Positions 34,998-49,094 of a DNA stretch of 64,000 nt are shown one piece after another (the stretch's first letter is position 1; every line of letters begins with the position of its first letter). This DNA is from a bacterium (lineage in GTDB: Bacteria > Desulfobacterota > Binatia > DP-6): positions 520,001 to 584,000 of the forward strand of contig JAHCID010000003.1 of the NCBI GenBank assembly GCA_026129405.1. The letters run 5' to 3'. The notes under the pieces are model-generated. The model worked only from the letters and a program-made list of their open reading frames with translations. It was not told where the DNA came from and did no database searches. Both the position numbers and the translations under genes were made by a program.

Positions 34998-35678
34998 ATG
35001 ACGATCGCAGGTCTCGACGACGCCACCGCCGCGCTGTCCGGTGCGGTGCTCGGACCGCGCGAGCTCGAGGCCGCGCTCGGCTTCGATCCGCTCGCCGTGC
35101 TCACGCCGGAGGAGCGCGCCGCCGTCGGCCGCCTGCCCTTCACGGCGGCGGACTGGGAGACGGCGCGTGCGGAGGGCGAGATGCTCGTCCTGCGCGTGCC
35201 GCGCGCCCCGGACGGCGCCCTCACGATGCTGCGGCTCGCCGAGCGTCTCGGCGGCGGCTTCGATCCGAAGGTCCACAAGGGCGTCGGCTATGCGCTGCGC
35301 GACGAATGGACGATCGACATCCAGGCGTTCGCCACCGAGGACACCGCGCCCGCCGGCTGGTACCTCGTCCGCCGCGCACCGCTCGGGGCGACGTGCAACC
35401 GGCCCTATCGCGAGCAGGATGCGGTGCTGGAGACGCTCGGCGCGACCCGCCCCGGCATCCCACGCCGCCGCAGCGCCGTCGAGGTCGCCTTCGACACGCT
35501 CTGCTGGGCGAAGGTGCGCGGCGAGCGTCTCCTCGAGGGCACGTGGGACTGGACGCGCAGCGCGAGCAGCGACCAGGGCTATGCGGCGCTCGGGGAGCAC
35601 GGCGCCGGCGGGCTCGGCGTGATCGCGTACTCGCGCGCCGTGCGCTTCGGCACCCTCGGCGTCTGCCCGCAGCGTTGA
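34998..35678 (+). CDS. Conserved hypothetical protein, 226 residues
   Basis: I do not recognise the family. It starts 7 bp after moaA and is presumably co-transcribed. The protein is soluble-looking. It opens with LGPRELEAALGFDPLAVLTP, has LPFTAADWETARAEGEML and GYALRDEWTIDIQAFATEDT in the middle, and WYLVRRAPLGATCNRPYREQ near residue 125. The Trp-rich stretch GTWDWTRSASSDQGYAALGE precedes a C-terminus ending VCPQR. No signal peptide or membrane segment. A link to molybdenum cofactor is suggested only by position. Confidence 0.72.
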   Translation: MTIAGLDDATAALSGAVLGPRELEAALGFDPLAVLTPEERAAVGRLPFTAADWETARAEGEMLVLRVPRAPDGALTMLRLAERLGGGFDPKVHKGVGYALRDEWTIDIQAFATEDTAPAGWYLVRRAPLGATCNRPYREQDAVLETLGATRPGIPRRRSAVEVAFDTLCWAKVRGERLLEGTWDWTRSASSDQGYAALGEHGAGGLGVIAYSRAVRFGTLGVCPQR

Positions 35679-35686
35679 TCGCGGGT

Positions 35687-35716
35687 TTGCGGACCGGCGA
35701 CGGGCTCTGGTAGGCC
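35687..35716 (+). promoter_or_regulatory. Promoter of the 82-residue hypothetical gene
   Basis: TTGCGG (35687-35692), 18 bp, TAGGCC (35711-35716), then 6 bp to the GTG at 35723. Confidence 0.4.
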
Positions 35717-35722
35717 GACCCC

Positions 35723-35971
35723 GTGTACTTCGTCACCATGAAGACGCCGGGGTACTGCCTCTTCAGCACGACGCCGAGCGAGCGCTTCGCGATCGGTCTG
35801 CTCGACGATCAGCAGCGCGTGCACATGCTGGCCCGCAAGGCGGACGGCTGGGCCGTCGTGCACGACTGGCCGGTGGGCGAGCACTCGCATACCGACCTGA
35901 TGCTCCGTCTCGGCGACGTGCCGGAGCCGGAGACGGTCGAGGAGCTGGCCAGGCTCGCCACCGGGGCCTGA
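35723..35971 (+). CDS. Hypothetical protein, 82 residues
   Basis: A small protein without recognisable family. It begins YFVTMKTPGYCLFSTTPSER after the initiator and contains a His/Asp-rich centre (VHDWPVGEHSHTDLMLRLGD). The GTG at 35723 lies 6 bp behind a TAGGCC -10 element; an ATG five codons later is the alternative. It ends 3 bp before the first CoA-transferase gene, so it probably belongs to that operon and could be an accessory or regulatory subunit. No membrane segment. Confidence 0.62.
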   Translation: MYFVTMKTPGYCLFSTTPSERFAIGLLDDQQRVHMLARKADGWAVVHDWPVGEHSHTDLMLRLGDVPEPETVEELARLATGA

Positions 35972-35974
35972 CGG

Positions 35975-37159
35975 GTGCCCGACGCGCTGGAGGGCATCCG
36001 CGTCCTCGACGTCGGCGGCGGCGTGGCGGCCGGCTACGCCACGAAGCTGCTCGCGGATATGGGTGCCGACGTCGTCAAGGTGGAAGCGCCGGGGGGCGAT
36101 CCGACCCGGGGCCGCGGGCCGTTCCCCAAGGGCCAGCCCGATCCGGAGGCCAGCGGCCTCTTCCTCTACCTCAACACCAACAAGCGCGGCGCCGTCGTCG
36201 ATCTCGCCGCCGCGTCCGGGCAACGCACGCTCGAGCGGCTGGCCGGCTGGGCCGATCTCCTCGTGCACGACGTGCATCCCACCGCGATGGCGGCGCACGG
36301 GCTCGACTGGGAGCGCCTGCACGCGGCCAACCCACGGCTCGTCATGACCTCGATCGCCCCGTTCGGCCTCACGGGGCCGCGCGCCACCTGGAAGGCGACC
36401 GATCTCGTCCTGTGGAACGCGGGCGGGGTCGCGACCCTGAACGGCGATCCGCAGCATCCCGAGCTGCCGCCGCTGAAGGCGTTCGGCGACCAGGCCGCGT
36501 TCCAGGCCGGCCTCAACGCCGCGATCCCGTCGCTGGCCGCGCTCTTCGCGCGCCTCGGCTCCGGCGTCGGCGAGCACGTCGAGGTGTCGGCGCAGGAGGC
36601 GGTGGCCGCAATCCTCGAGCTCACGTTCGAGTTCTGGCCCTACTGCGGGCTGGTTGCGTCGCGGCTCGGCGCCAAGCCCATCCAGCCGCTCTGCTTCATG
36701 GAGTGCCGCGACGGCTGGATCTTCGTCTGCTGCGTCGAGGAGCATCAGTGGAAGCAGTTCGTCGAGATCATGGGCAACCCGGAGTGGGCCCAGATGGATA
36801 TCTTCGAGACACGCATCGCCCGCGGGGCGAACTTCGACGCGCTCCAGATATTCCTCCAGGAGTGGTGCGCGACGCAGTCGGTGCAGGAGCTCTACGAGGC
36901 CGCGCAGGCGCACCGCGTGCCGTTCGCGCCGGTGTCGACGATGGGCGACCTCGTCGCGTCGCCGCACCTGAAGACGCGCGGCTTCTTCGCCACGCTCGCC
37001 CATCCGACCGCGGGTGAGATCACCATGCCGGGCGCGCCGTACCGGCTGTCGGCGACGCCCTGGCGCATCCGCCGTCCCGCACCGACGCTCGGCCAGCACA
37101 CGGCGGGGGTGCTGGCGATGGTCGGCGTCGACGCGAGCGACGCGGGGGCCGGGGCATGA
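35975..37159 (+). CDS. Class III (CaiB/BaiF) CoA-transferase, first of a coupled pair
   Basis: A 394-residue family III CoA-transferase. The N-terminus LEGIRVLDVGGGVAAGYATK and DMGADVVKVEAPGGDPTRGR are typical CoA-binding motifs. LPPLKAFGDQAAFQAGLNAA (about residues 163-182) holds the likely catalytic Asp that forms the acyl anhydride. Its GTG start lies 3 bp after the 82-residue gene, and its stop overlaps the ATG of the second transferase. It could form a heteromer with that partner, as in BbsEF or SmtAB. The acyl substrate cannot be read from sequence. Confidence 0.9.
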   Translation: MPDALEGIRVLDVGGGVAAGYATKLLADMGADVVKVEAPGGDPTRGRGPFPKGQPDPEASGLFLYLNTNKRGAVVDLAAASGQRTLERLAGWADLLVHDVHPTAMAAHGLDWERLHAANPRLVMTSIAPFGLTGPRATWKATDLVLWNAGGVATLNGDPQHPELPPLKAFGDQAAFQAGLNAAIPSLAALFARLGSGVGEHVEVSAQEAVAAILELTFEFWPYCGLVASRLGAKPIQPLCFMECRDGWIFVCCVEEHQWKQFVEIMGNPEWAQMDIFETRIARGANFDALQIFLQEWCATQSVQELYEAAQAHRVPFAPVSTMGDLVASPHLKTRGFFATLAHPTAGEITMPGAPYRLSATPWRIRRPAPTLGQHTAGVLAMVGVDASDAGAGA

Positions 37160-38376
37160 CCAGGCGCGCACCGCTCGAGGGCATCCGTGTCGCCGACTTC
37201 ACCTGGGTGTGGGCCGGCCCCCACTGCACCCTCCAGCTCGCGCACCTCGGCGCCGAGGTGATCCGGGTCGAGAGCGCGACGCGGCTGTGCGTCACGCGGC
37301 TGCTGCCGCCCTATGCGAAGTTCGAGCCGGGCCCGAACCGCAGCGGCTACTTCAACCAGTACAACCAGGGCAAGAAGAGCCTCACGCTCGACCTGAAGCG
37401 TCCCGAGGCGCTCGCCGTGGCGAAGCGGCTCTGCGCGGCGAGCGACGTGGTGGTCGAGAACTTCGCCGCCGGCGTGATGGACCGGATGGGGCTGGGTTGG
37501 GACGTCCTGCACGGCCTGCGTCGCGACCTCGTCATGATCGCGCTCTCCGGCTACGGCGCGACGGGCCCCGAGTCGACCAACGTCTCCTACGGGCCTGCGC
37601 AGGTGCCGCTCTCGGGGATGTCGTCGGTGACCGGCTATCGGGGCCATCCGCCGATGCACGTCGGCGTCTCCTACGGCGACCCGACCGGCGGGCTGCACGG
37701 GGCGGTTGCCGTACTGGCCGCCCTGCTGCATCGCGCCCGCACCGGCCAGGGCCAGTACATCGACCTCTCCCAGTGGGAGACCTCGATGGCCGTGCTGCCC
37801 GAGGCGCTCATGCGCTTCACGATGACGGGCGCGGCGCCGGAGCGCGACGGCAATCGTGATCCGCACATGGCGCCCCACGGCGTGTGGCAGGCCGCGGGCG
37901 ACGAGCAGCGCTGGGTCGCGATCGCCGTCGAGGACGACGCCGGCTTCGCGCGCCTCGCCACGCTGATGGGCCAGCCGCAGCTCGCACGCGACCCGCGCTT
38001 CGTCACGCTCGCCGCGCGCAAGCGCCACGAGGAGGCTCTCGAGGAGCTGGTCGCGGCGTGGGCCGCGGGCGAGGACGCCGACGCGCTGGTGGAACGCCTC
38101 CAGGGCGCCGGCATCGCCGCCTTCGTGTCGGCGCGCAACCGCGATCTGGCCGAGGACCCGCATCTGCGCGAGCGCGGCTTCCCGGTGACGCTCGAGCACC
38201 CCGAGGTCGGAGCGATGATGCATCTCGGCGTACCGTGGCGCATGTCGGCGAGCGACAGCCGCGTGCGCCGCGCCGCCCCCTGCCTCGGGCAGGATACCGA
38301 CCAGGTGCTGCGCGACGTCTGCGGCTACGGCGACGACGAGATCGCCGCCATGCGCACCGCCGGCACCCTGGCCTGA
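37156..38376 (+). CDS. Class III (CaiB/BaiF) CoA-transferase, second of a coupled pair
   Basis: A 406-residue paralogue of the preceding gene, starting at an ATGA overlap with it. LEGIRVADFTWVWAGPHCTL at the N-terminus, FNQYNQGKKSLTLDLKRPEA and GVSYGDPTGGLHGAVAVLAA carry the family features; the Asp of GDPTGG is the expected catalytic residue. Tight translational coupling of two non-identical class III transferases fits a heteromeric enzyme. Possible substrates include succinyl/benzylsuccinyl-type, carnitine-type or steroid acids; there is no adjacent dehydrogenase or ligase to decide. Confidence 0.9.
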   Translation: MTRRAPLEGIRVADFTWVWAGPHCTLQLAHLGAEVIRVESATRLCVTRLLPPYAKFEPGPNRSGYFNQYNQGKKSLTLDLKRPEALAVAKRLCAASDVVVENFAAGVMDRMGLGWDVLHGLRRDLVMIALSGYGATGPESTNVSYGPAQVPLSGMSSVTGYRGHPPMHVGVSYGDPTGGLHGAVAVLAALLHRARTGQGQYIDLSQWETSMAVLPEALMRFTMTGAAPERDGNRDPHMAPHGVWQAAGDEQRWVAIAVEDDAGFARLATLMGQPQLARDPRFVTLAARKRHEEALEELVAAWAAGEDADALVERLQGAGIAAFVSARNRDLAEDPHLRERGFPVTLEHPEVGAMMHLGVPWRMSASDSRVRRAAPCLGQDTDQVLRDVCGYGDDEIAAMRTAGTLA

Positions 38377-38377
38377 C

Positions 38378-38406
38378 GCCGGCGCGGCCTGCGGCCGTCA
38401 GCCGGC
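38378..38406. terminator. Possible bidirectional hairpin between convergent genes
   Basis: GCCGGC at 38378-38383 pairs with GCCGGC at 38401-38406, enclosing CGGCC-TGC-GGCCG. It lies between the convergent CoA-transferase and exchanger genes. There is no T-tract, so its terminator role is uncertain. Confidence 0.3.
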
Positions 38407-39705
38407 GAGCTCGGAGTGCGGCGTGCGGAAGCCGTCGCGCAGCAGGCGCGGGATCGCCGCCCGCTCGCGCAGGCCGATCAGCACCGCCAGCACGAGGTAC
38501 ACGACGGAGACGCCGATGCGCTCGGCGCCGTGCCAGTCCTCGGGCACCATCGCGCCCAGCAGGAACTGTCCCCAGAAGAGACCGAAGAGCAGCAGCGCCT
38601 CGACCAGGGAGATCGAGAGCGAGAGCAGGATCGCCACCGCGAAGACGGACTGCGCCGACGTGAGCAGCAGCTCCTCGCGCTGGCGCGGCTCGACCGGCAG
38701 CCCGTCGAACGAGCCGGACGCGAGCGCGAACACCACCGGCAGCGTGCCGACGAGCAGCGTCCACTGGTTCACCTTCGACGACACCAGCGTCCCGAGACCG
38801 GCGCTCGTATTGAGGCGCCAGGCATAGAGCCCGGCGACGAGCAGCTCCGGCGCCTCGGAGGCCAGCGGTGCGAGCCACTGCACGAGCACGAACTCGCTGA
38901 TCCCGATCTCGCGCCCCGTCGCGACCAGTGCCTCGGCGAAGTGCTCCGCGACGAGCAGGATCACCGCCGCGGCGAACACGAACAGGACCGCGACCGCCGT
39001 CCGCCGCGCGCGCGGGCCGAAGGTGCCGATATAGCGCGCAGGCCCGATCAGGTGCGGCTCGGCCGCCGGCGCCGACGACAGCCGGATCGTGTAGGCGACG
39101 AAGATGCCGACCAGGACCAGCGCATCGAGCAGGGTCACCGTCGACTTCATCGGCAGCGTCAGCGAGTACATCGTCGCGACCGCGAGATAGCTCAGCTCCA
39201 CCGACTGCGAGCGCTCGAGCGCGACGGCGTGAAACGGTATGCGGCGCTGCCGATGGCGCCACCAGGCGATGAAGATGACCATCGACCAGCCGATGCCGAT
39301 GAGAAGGCGATTGGCACCGGTCATGTTCGCCAGCGCGAGCGAGCATGGCGACTCGACGACCGCGTCCGGTGCGCGGCAGGCAGACCCGAACTCGGCGACG
39401 GCATGTCCCGCCTTCCAGGCGAAGACCATGTCGACGGCGTACTCGGGCAGCACCGCGATGAAGGCCAGCGCCGCGATGGCGAGCCCGGCGGAGACGTCGA
39501 GCTGCGCGACCTCGGCCGCCCACGCGAGCATGAAGGCCGCACCGACGATCGCGATGCCGAAGAGCACGGCCTGCGTGACCTGGGACAGCTCCGGATGCGT
39601 CAGCCGCACGACGATGCCGGGCAGCGTCGCCAGGACGGCGAGGGCCAGCGACAGGCGCTGGCGGGCGGGATGGACGTCCGAGAGGTCGCCGGCCACGCTC
39701 GTCAT
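38398..39705 (-). CDS. Sodium/calcium exchanger-like (CaCA superfamily) membrane protein
   Basis: A 435-residue protein with about 10-12 membrane helices and two inverted alpha-like repeats. The first contains LAFIAVLPEYAVDMVFAW and NMTGANRLLIGIGWS; the second contains VQWLAPLASEAPELLVAGLY and GTLVSSKVNQWTLLVGTLP. The acidic residues in the P-E motifs are the expected cation ligands. The cation (Ca, Na, K or another) is not determinable. It stands alone on the minus strand, convergent with the CoA-transferases and divergent from ptsN. Confidence 0.85.
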   Translation of the reverse strand: MTSVAGDLSDVHPARQRLSLALAVLATLPGIVVRLTHPELSQVTQAVLFGIAIVGAAFMLAWAAEVAQLDVSAGLAIAALAFIAVLPEYAVDMVFAWKAGHAVAEFGSACRAPDAVVESPCSLALANMTGANRLLIGIGWSMVIFIAWWRHRQRRIPFHAVALERSQSVELSYLAVATMYSLTLPMKSTVTLLDALVLVGIFVAYTIRLSSAPAAEPHLIGPARYIGTFGPRARRTAVAVLFVFAAAVILLVAEHFAEALVATGREIGISEFVLVQWLAPLASEAPELLVAGLYAWRLNTSAGLGTLVSSKVNQWTLLVGTLPVVFALASGSFDGLPVEPRQREELLLTSAQSVFAVAILLSLSISLVEALLLFGLFWGQFLLGAMVPEDWHGAERIGVSVVYLVLAVLIGLRERAAIPRLLRDGFRTPHSELAG

Positions 39706-39714
39706 CGGGCGCGC

Positions 39715-39742
39715 CGATTATCAGATCGTTGCGGGTCCGCAA
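39715..39742 (-). promoter_or_regulatory. Probable promoter of the exchanger gene
   Basis: On the minus strand, TTGCGG (39742-39737) lies 16 bp before TAATCG (39720-39715), which overlaps a better GATAAT (39722-39717). The -10 ends 9-11 bp before the ATG at 39705. Confidence 0.35.
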
Positions 39743-39803
39743 GCGGTTTCATGCAGCCGCGTCTCGCGCGCGACGGCGGAAGGAAGCGTCCGCGTCGTTT
39801 TCG

Positions 39804-39832
39804 TTGTCAAGGAACCGGCGGAACGGTACACC
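39804..39832 (+). promoter_or_regulatory. Promoter of the PtsN-like gene
   Basis: TTGTCA (39804-39809), 17 bp, TACACC (39827-39832), then 9 bp to the ATG at 39842. Confidence 0.55.
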
Positions 39833-39841
39833 GACGCCCGC

Positions 39842-40312
39842 ATGCGTGCGGTGGATCTGCTCCGTCCCGAGGACATCGTCCTCGACCCGCCGTGGCGCAG
39901 CTTCCAGGACACGGTCGCCGGCCTGGTCGACGTCCTCGTTCGGGCCGGCTCACTGCCCGCGGCGGCAGCCCCGGACGCGGTGCGTGCCGTGCTGGCGCGC
40001 GAGCGCGAAGCCTCGACGGCCGTCCTCGACGTCGGCGTGGCGGTGCCGCACGCCCGCCTGGCGGGCCTCGCCGCGCCCATGATCGCCATGGCGGTGGCGT
40101 CCCGCGGACTCTACGAGGCCGTGCCGACCGTGCCGATCCGGGTGGTGGCCATGGTGCTGTCGCCGCCCGCGGCCCTCGACGACCACCTGCGCATCCTCGG
40201 TGGCCTCGCCACCCTGCTGCGCTCCCCCGAGCTGCGGGGCGAGCTCCAGGCCTCGGGCAGCGCCGAGCGCGCCCTCACCGCGCTCGGCCGCCACGCGCGT
40301 TCGGCCCCCTGA
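39842..40312 (+). CDS. PTS IIA-like (PtsN/fructose type) phosphocarrier domain
   Basis: A 156-residue single-domain EIIA. It begins MRAVDLLRPEDIVLDPPWRS, and the phosphorylatable His is in LDVGVAVPHARLAGLAAPM near residue 66. ALDDHLRILGGLATLLRSPE follows. No other PTS component is encoded in the window, so it may work in a regulatory phosphorelay like nitrogen-PTS EIIA-Ntr. It precedes the DUF4912-GH57 pair, which has its own promoter in the 61-bp gap. The open frame before the ATG is antisense to the exchanger gene. Confidence 0.85.
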   Translation: MRAVDLLRPEDIVLDPPWRSFQDTVAGLVDVLVRAGSLPAAAAPDAVRAVLAREREASTAVLDVGVAVPHARLAGLAAPMIAMAVASRGLYEAVPTVPIRVVAMVLSPPAALDDHLRILGGLATLLRSPELRGELQASGSAERALTALGRHARSAP

Positions 40313-40338
40313 AAGCCGTTCGCCGCACTGCGCCATCG

Positions 40339-40367
40339 TTGCCGGCGGAGCGGGTGCCGGCTACGAT
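40339..40367 (+). promoter_or_regulatory. Promoter of the DUF4912-GH57 unit
   Basis: TTGCCG (40339-40344), exactly 17 bp, TACGAT (40362-40367), then 6 bp to the GTG at 40374. One of the clearest leaderless-type promoters in the window, and it decides the start codon of the DUF4912 gene. Confidence 0.62.
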
Positions 40368-40373
40368 GCGAAC

Positions 40374-41153
40374 GTGGTGCTGACCCAGGTTTTGGGCGCC
40401 GCACGCAGCGCGCTCGACACGGTCGAGTCCTGCGGCGCGGCCGTCGGCCGGTTCGTCCGGGATCGGCTGGAGCCGCTCCTCGGCGGCCTGGTCGGACGGA
40501 TGCTCGGCGGACCCTGGAGCGCGCTACGCCGCTCGACGCCCCCTCCCGCCGATGCCGCACGCGATCGCGTCGAGGAGTCCAAGTTCTGGCTCGGACCGGC
40601 CGTCCGCGGCGAGCCGGCGGTCGGGCCGTCGAGCGGCGAGCACGGCGAGCTGCCGCGGGCGTACGGGCGTGACCGGTGCGTGCTGCTGCCGCGCGATCCG
40701 TGGTGGCTGTTCGCCTTCTGGGAGGTCACGCCCACAACGCGGGTGGCGGCGCTGCGCGCGCTGGCGGCGGAAGCCGAGGGTGCGGTCGAGGTGCTGCGGG
40801 TCTTCGAGCGGCCGCTCGGCGGTGCCGAGCGGCTGGCCTTCGACGTCGAGCTGACACCGGGAGCCGACCGCTGGTACGTCCCGCTCGGACGTCCCGGCGG
40901 CGCCTGGGTGGTCGAGCTCGGTCTGCGCACCGCGCGTGGTCGCTTCGTACCGCTCGTGCGCTCGAATCCCGCCGTCGCTCCCGCGGCAGCGGCCTCCGAG
41001 CAGACCGAGGTCGAGTGGGTGACGGTGCGCGCACAGGGCGGCCCGGATCCGGCGGCGACGGCGTGGTCGGGGCAGCGCGTCGCCGAGCCCGACGTGCGCA
41101 GCCTGCTCGACGCGGGCAAAAGCCGTTCCAGCGAGGCCGTTCCCGCCCGCTGA
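40374..41153 (+). CDS. DUF4912 domain protein
   Basis: A 259-residue protein. The DUF4912 core begins near VEESKFWLGP (about residue 66) and includes YGRDRCVLLPRDPWWLFAFW, a hallmark, then a beta-rich half with WYVPLGRPGGAWVVELGLRT. DUF4912 proteins are very often encoded next to GH57 glucanotransferases, as here with a 21-bp gap. A carbohydrate-binding or enzyme-docking role is plausible but unproven. The N-terminal 60 residues are amphipathic (VGRFVRDRLEPLLGGLVGRM) and may touch the membrane. The start is set by the promoter 6 bp upstream of the GTG. Confidence 0.85.
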   Translation: MVLTQVLGAARSALDTVESCGAAVGRFVRDRLEPLLGGLVGRMLGGPWSALRRSTPPPADAARDRVEESKFWLGPAVRGEPAVGPSSGEHGELPRAYGRDRCVLLPRDPWWLFAFWEVTPTTRVAALRALAAEAEGAVEVLRVFERPLGGAERLAFDVELTPGADRWYVPLGRPGGAWVVELGLRTARGRFVPLVRSNPAVAPAAAASEQTEVEWVTVRAQGGPDPAATAWSGQRVAEPDVRSLLDAGKSRSSEAVPAR

Positions 41154-41174
41154 CGCGGTCTCCGGGGCTTCACG

Positions 41175-42749
41175 ATGGTGCAGGGACGCATCGCCTTCCT
41201 GCTGCACGCCCATCTGCCCTGGGTGCGGCATCCGGACCAGGAGGACTTCCTCGAGGAGCGCTGGCTCTTCGAGGCGATCACCGAATCGTACCTGCCCCTG
41301 CTGGGGATCCTCGACGGCCTCGACGCCGACGGCGTGCCGGTGCGGCTCGGGCTGTCGCTCAGCCCGACGCTCCTCGGCATGCTCTCCGACCGCCTCCTGC
41401 GGGCGCGCTACCTGCGTCACCTCGATCGCCTGGTCGAGCTGGCCGAGAAGGAGGAGCGCCGGACGCGCGACTCGTTCCCGTTCCATCGCTGTGCCGAGCG
41501 CTATCTCGAGCGCTTCGTCGCCGCGCGCACACAGTTCCTCGATCGCTGGCAGCAGGACCTCGTCGGCGCCTTCCGCGGCTTCCAGGAGCGCGGGCTCGTC
41601 GAGATACTGACCACGGCTGCCACCCACGGGCTCCTGCCCCTGCTGGCGTCCTGCCCCGGGGCGGTCCGCGCGCAGATCGAGGTCGCCGTCGCCGAGTACC
41701 GGCGATTCTTCGGCCGGTCGCCGGCCGGCTTCTGGCTTCCCGAGTGCGCCTTCGCCCCGGAGCTCGAGGACGACCTCGCCCGGGCGGGGGTGCGCTGGAC
41801 GGTCGTCGACACGCACGGGATCACCCACGCAACGCCGCGGCCGGTGTACGGCGTCTACGCGCCGATCGCGTGTCCGTCCGGGCTCGCGGTCTTCGGGCGC
41901 GACCCCGAGAGCTCGCGACAGGTCTGGAGCGTCGAAGCGGGCTACCCGGGTGATCCCTGGTACCGCGACTTCTATCGCGACATCGGCTTCGACCTGCCCG
42001 AGGACTACCTGCGCCCGTACCTACCCCCCAGCGGCCGCGTACACACGGGGCTCAAGTACCATCGCATCACCGGCGCGACCGACGCCAAGGAGCCCTACGA
42101 GCCGGATCGTGCGCGCGAACGCGTGGCGGAGCACGCGGCGCACTTCGTCGAGGCTCGCCGGGTCCAGATCGAGGAGCTGGCGGGCGCGATGGACCGTCCG
42201 CCCATCGTCGTCTGCCCGTACGACGCCGAGCTCTTCGGCCACTGGTGGTTCGAGGGGCCGCTGTGGCTCGATCAGGTCCTGCGCCGGTTCGCGGTCACGC
42301 CCGGCCTCGAGATGGTGACGCCGGGCGACGATCTGGCACGCAGCCCGGTCATGCAGCGCGCGACGCCCGCGGCGAGCACGTGGGGGTGGAAGGGGCATCA
42401 CGAGGTCTGGCTGGCGCGCCAGAACGACTGGATATACCCGCACCTGCACGCCACCGCGGAGCGGCTGCAGGCGCTCGTGCGACGGCTTCCCCGTCCGGAC
42501 GAGCGTACCCGCCGCGCCCTCGCGCAGGCGACGCGCGAGCTGCTGCTGGCGCAGGCGAGCGACTGGGCCTTCATGCTCTCCCGCGAGACGACGACGGAGT
42601 ACGCCGTGCGCCGCACGCGTGAGAGCCTGCTGCGGTGCCAGCGTCTCTGCGCACAGATCGAGCGCGACGCGATCGACGAGCTCGATCTCGCGGCGCTCGA
42701 GGATCACGACAACCTGTTCCCCGCGCTCGACCCGCGCCTGCTCGCCTGA
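41175..42749 (+). CDS. GH57 1,4-alpha-glucan branching enzyme
   Basis: A 524-residue glycoside hydrolase family 57 enzyme with a C-terminal helical DUF1957 domain. It opens with GRIAFLLHAHLPWVRHPDQE. The catalytic Glu is expected in SPAGFWLPECAFAPELEDDL (about residues 178-197) and the catalytic Asp in VVCPYDAELFGHWWFEGPLW (about residues 345-364). AASTWGWKGHHEVWLARQN precedes the C-terminal helices. The type resembles Thermus/Thermococcus GH57 branching enzymes, which make alpha-1,6 branches in glycogen. It is paired with DUF4912; malQ, a partner in glycogen or maltodextrin metabolism, is 11 kb away. Confidence 0.9.
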   Translation: MVQGRIAFLLHAHLPWVRHPDQEDFLEERWLFEAITESYLPLLGILDGLDADGVPVRLGLSLSPTLLGMLSDRLLRARYLRHLDRLVELAEKEERRTRDSFPFHRCAERYLERFVAARTQFLDRWQQDLVGAFRGFQERGLVEILTTAATHGLLPLLASCPGAVRAQIEVAVAEYRRFFGRSPAGFWLPECAFAPELEDDLARAGVRWTVVDTHGITHATPRPVYGVYAPIACPSGLAVFGRDPESSRQVWSVEAGYPGDPWYRDFYRDIGFDLPEDYLRPYLPPSGRVHTGLKYHRITGATDAKEPYEPDRARERVAEHAAHFVEARRVQIEELAGAMDRPPIVVCPYDAELFGHWWFEGPLWLDQVLRRFAVTPGLEMVTPGDDLARSPVMQRATPAASTWGWKGHHEVWLARQNDWIYPHLHATAERLQALVRRLPRPDERTRRALAQATRELLLAQASDWAFMLSRETTTEYAVRRTRESLLRCQRLCAQIERDAIDELDLAALEDHDNLFPALDPRLLA

Positions 42750-42765
42750 TTGCGCGCAACTCCCC

Positions 42766-42794
42766 TTGTCAGCACCGGGGGCATCCCCTACAGT
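42766..42794 (+). promoter_or_regulatory. Promoter of the 181-residue membrane protein gene
   Basis: TTGTCA (42766-42771), 17 bp, TACAGT (42789-42794), 11 bp before the ATG at 42806. Confidence 0.55.
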
Positions 42795-42805
42795 CCCGAG
42801 GCGGG

Positions 42806-43351
42806 ATGTCCACCGCGCTCGTGGCGCTCCTGCTCCTTCCGCTGGCGCTCGCGCTCGTGGTGGGGCTCGTGTTGCTGCTGGCGCAGCCGCTGTTCGCCCC
42901 GCTGCTCGGCGGCGTCGAGCGTGCCCGCCTCCGGCGCACCGCCGCACGCGTGGCGCGCGGCGACGCCTATCGGCGCGACGGGCAGGTCGATCTCGCGCTG
43001 CGCGAGTACGAGGCCGGGTTCTGTCTCGTCATCGTACGCGCCGATCCGCGGCTGGCCGACGAGATCGTGCGCCATCACACCGGCCTCCTCTCCCGCCTGC
43101 TCACCGTCGCCGACGCGGCGCCCGGGCAGCGCGTGCGTCTGCTGGCGCTGGCCAAGGTCGATCGCCTGCTCGACCGGCGCGCGGAGATGCAGCGGGCGCA
43201 TCTCCAGCTGCGGCATCGCTCGCTCCGCGACGGCCGCCGCATCCAGCTCGAGCGCGAGCTGCGCCGCAACGCGCGCGACACCCGCGCCGCCATCCGCGAG
43301 CTCATCGCCGACATCCAGGTGCTCACGGCGCGCCGGGTAGCGGTGCAATAG
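42806..43351 (+). CDS. Hypothetical membrane-anchored coiled-coil protein, 181 residues
   Basis: No family recognised. One strong N-terminal membrane helix ([20 protein letters not shown], residues 3-22) is followed by a hydrophobic [18 protein letters not shown] stretch. The remainder is a highly charged Arg/Leu helical tail. [20 protein letters not shown] around residues 50-70 resembles a single TPR-like unit. It follows the GH57 gene but has its own promoter and terminator. A scaffold role is only a guess. Confidence 0.72.
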   Translation: MSTALVALLLLPLALALVVGLVLLLAQPLFAPLLGGVERARLRRTAARVARGDAYRRDGQVDLALREYEAGFCLVIVRADPRLADEIVRHHTGLLSRLLTVADAAPGQRVRLLALAKVDRLLDRRAEMQRAHLQLRHRSLRDGRRIQLERELRRNARDTRAAIRELIADIQVLTARRVAVQ

Positions 43352-43390
43352 CCGGCCGGATCGCCTTCCTGCGGCCCGGTTTCTTTTCTT
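43352..43390 (+). terminator. Intrinsic terminator after the 181-residue gene
   Basis: CCGGCCG (43352-43358) pairs with CGGCCCGG (43372-43379) with one bulge, followed by TTTCTTTTCTT. Its position right behind the stop codon and the T-rich tail make it one of the best terminators in the window. Confidence 0.6.
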
Positions 43391-43510
43391 CGCCGTCCCG
43401 TCCCGGCAGCACCGCGACGTGCAGGCGGCGGTGGGCAGCCCCGGGCGACGGCCTGCCGCCGGCCGCGCGCCGCGCCATCACCCGACCCTTCCGCCGCGCC
43501 TCCGGGCCGC

Positions 43511-43516
43511 TATAGT
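43511..43516 (+). promoter_or_regulatory. -10 element of uvrA
   Basis: TATAGT ends 13 bp before the ATG at 43530. A -35 element is weak (around 43488-43494). It follows the terminator of the previous gene by 120 bp. Confidence 0.45.
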
Positions 43517-43529
43517 GGGGAGTCCGGTC

Positions 43530-49090
<5,561 letters not shown>

Positions 49091-49094
<4 letters not shown>

